Below, piece by piece: positions 5,250 to 5,772 of a stretch of DNA of 5,772 nucleotides (position 1 is the stretch's first letter; every line of letters begins with the position of its first letter). Below the pieces are notes generated by a model, which was given only the letters and a program-made list of their open reading frames with translations, was not told the DNA's origin and did not search any database. The position numbers and the translations under genes were made by a program. Source of the DNA: Verrucomicrobiota bacterium (lineage in GTDB: Bacteria > Verrucomicrobiota > Verrucomicrobiia > Limisphaerales > UBA9464); NCBI GenBank assembly GCA_017302195.1, contig JAFLEG010000329.1, forward strand, positions 1-5,772, given 5' to 3'.

Positions 5250-5772
5250 ATGAACACATCCCACACCGGTGCCGCCCTGGCCGTCGCCCTCGGCCTGATT
5301 GCCTCGGGATGCGACCCCTCCTCGGTGCCCGCCCTGGCCCCTCCGGTCACGCCGGCGGTGCTAGTCGCGGAACCCGTCTCCCGGCGGATCAGCGAGTGGG
5401 ACGAATACACCGGACGCCTGGCGTCGCCGGAAACGGTGGAGGTGCGGGCCCGCGTCAGCGGCTACATCGAGAAGGTCCACTTCAAGGAGGGCAGCGAGGT
5501 TCAGGCGGGCGAGGTGCTCTTCGTGCTCGATCCGCGGCCGTACCGGGCGATTGTGGACCGCCTCCAGGCCGATCTGGGCGCGGCGCGCGCCCGTGTCCAA
5601 CTGGCCCGCAATGACGTCCAGAGGGCGCAGGGACTGGTGAAGACGGAGGCGATGTCCACCGAGGAATTCGAGACCCGGGTCCAGCTCCAGGCCCAGATGG
5701 AGGAGTCGGTGCACTCGGCCGAGGCCGCGCTCCGGGCCGCCGAGCTCGACGTCGAGTTCACCGAGGTGCGCG
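5250..5772 (+). CDS. RND-type efflux periplasmic adaptor (membrane fusion protein), 5' part
   Basis: The open frame starts at the ATG at 5250 and runs off the window; 174 complete codons are visible. Residues 1-21 are a lipoprotein signal peptide ending in LIASGC, with Cys21 as the lipidated residue. Residues 37-97 match the AcrA/MexA/MexE family: VLVAEPVSRRISEWDEYTG, then the lipoyl half-motif VEVRARVSGYIEKVHF...GSEVQAGEVLFVLDPRPY. From about residue 98 the sequence is Ala/Arg/Gln/Glu-rich with heptad character, the start of the alpha-helical coiled-coil hairpin that contacts the outer-membrane channel. The protein bridges an inner-membrane RND pump and a TolC-like channel across the periplasm. 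The pump gene is expected just downstream. No strong Shine-Dalgarno sequence is visible, and the 148 bases between the lipoprotein tail and this start hold no recognised gene. Substrate cannot be told from this part. Confidence 0.9.
   Translation, partial: MNTSHTGAALAVALGLIASGCDPSSVPALAPPVTPAVLVAEPVSRRISEWDEYTGRLASPETVEVRARVSGYIEKVHFKEGSEVQAGEVLFVLDPRPYRAIVDRLQADLGAARARVQLARNDVQRAQGLVKTEAMSTEEFETRVQLQAQMEESVHSAEAALRAAELDVEFTEVR

Noticed and set aside
5361..5761. Open frames on the - strand opposite the efflux adaptor
   Set aside because: The + strand frame has a clear membrane fusion protein sequence; the antisense frames are its shadow.
1..5772. CRISPR array, tRNA or rRNA gene, transposase
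   Set aside because: I looked for regularly spaced repeats, tRNA-like cloverleaf arms, rRNA core sequences and transposase motifs and found none.

Overview
The window is GC-rich DNA from a Gram-negative bacterium, most likely a member of the Verrucomicrobiota; a related PVC phylum such as Planctomycetota or Lentisphaerota is possible. The evidence is a PEP-CTERM sorting signal, a prepilin-like protein with an H-X9-DG C-terminal motif, secreted proteins with a W..V/RFYRV-type C-terminal module, a right-handed beta-helix protein, and weak or absent Shine-Dalgarno sequences. The assignment rests on gene style, not on a marker gene.

Left end (1-1027): the 3' end of a beta-helix protein gene on the + strand converges on a small Gly/Pro-rich secreted protein gene on the - strand. 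A 306-base stretch without a convincing gene (722-1027) follows and carries an 18-base direct repeat.

Centre (1028-4567, - strand): a compact operon led by an adenosylcobalamin-type riboswitch (4391-4567). The leader continues with several stem-loops, including a terminator-like hairpin with a U-rich tail (4236-4281). Three open frames follow, joined by 4-base ATGA and GTGA overlaps. They are (i) a secreted PEP-CTERM surface protein, (ii) a 496-codon frame joining a Cys-rich CWC domain and a DUF5522-like domain to an unrelated secreted protein, and (iii) a prepilin-like protein of the H-X9-DG type. A 94-base imperfect palindromic repeat (2801-2894) lies exactly at the junction inside (ii), with a signal peptide immediately after it. 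The riboswitch implies that this whole set is repressed by cobalamin, so it is probably a cell-surface or envelope system for acquiring or handling B12. No TonB receptor, ABC transporter or biosynthesis gene is visible in the window. This is the most interesting part of the window.

Right end (4568-5772, + strand): a divergent intergenic region with a near-perfect 22-base palindrome next to the riboswitch; a short lipoprotein gene whose natural C-terminus continues in another frame (apparent -1 frameshift at about 5027); and the 5' part of an RND efflux periplasmic adaptor lipoprotein gene that runs off the window.
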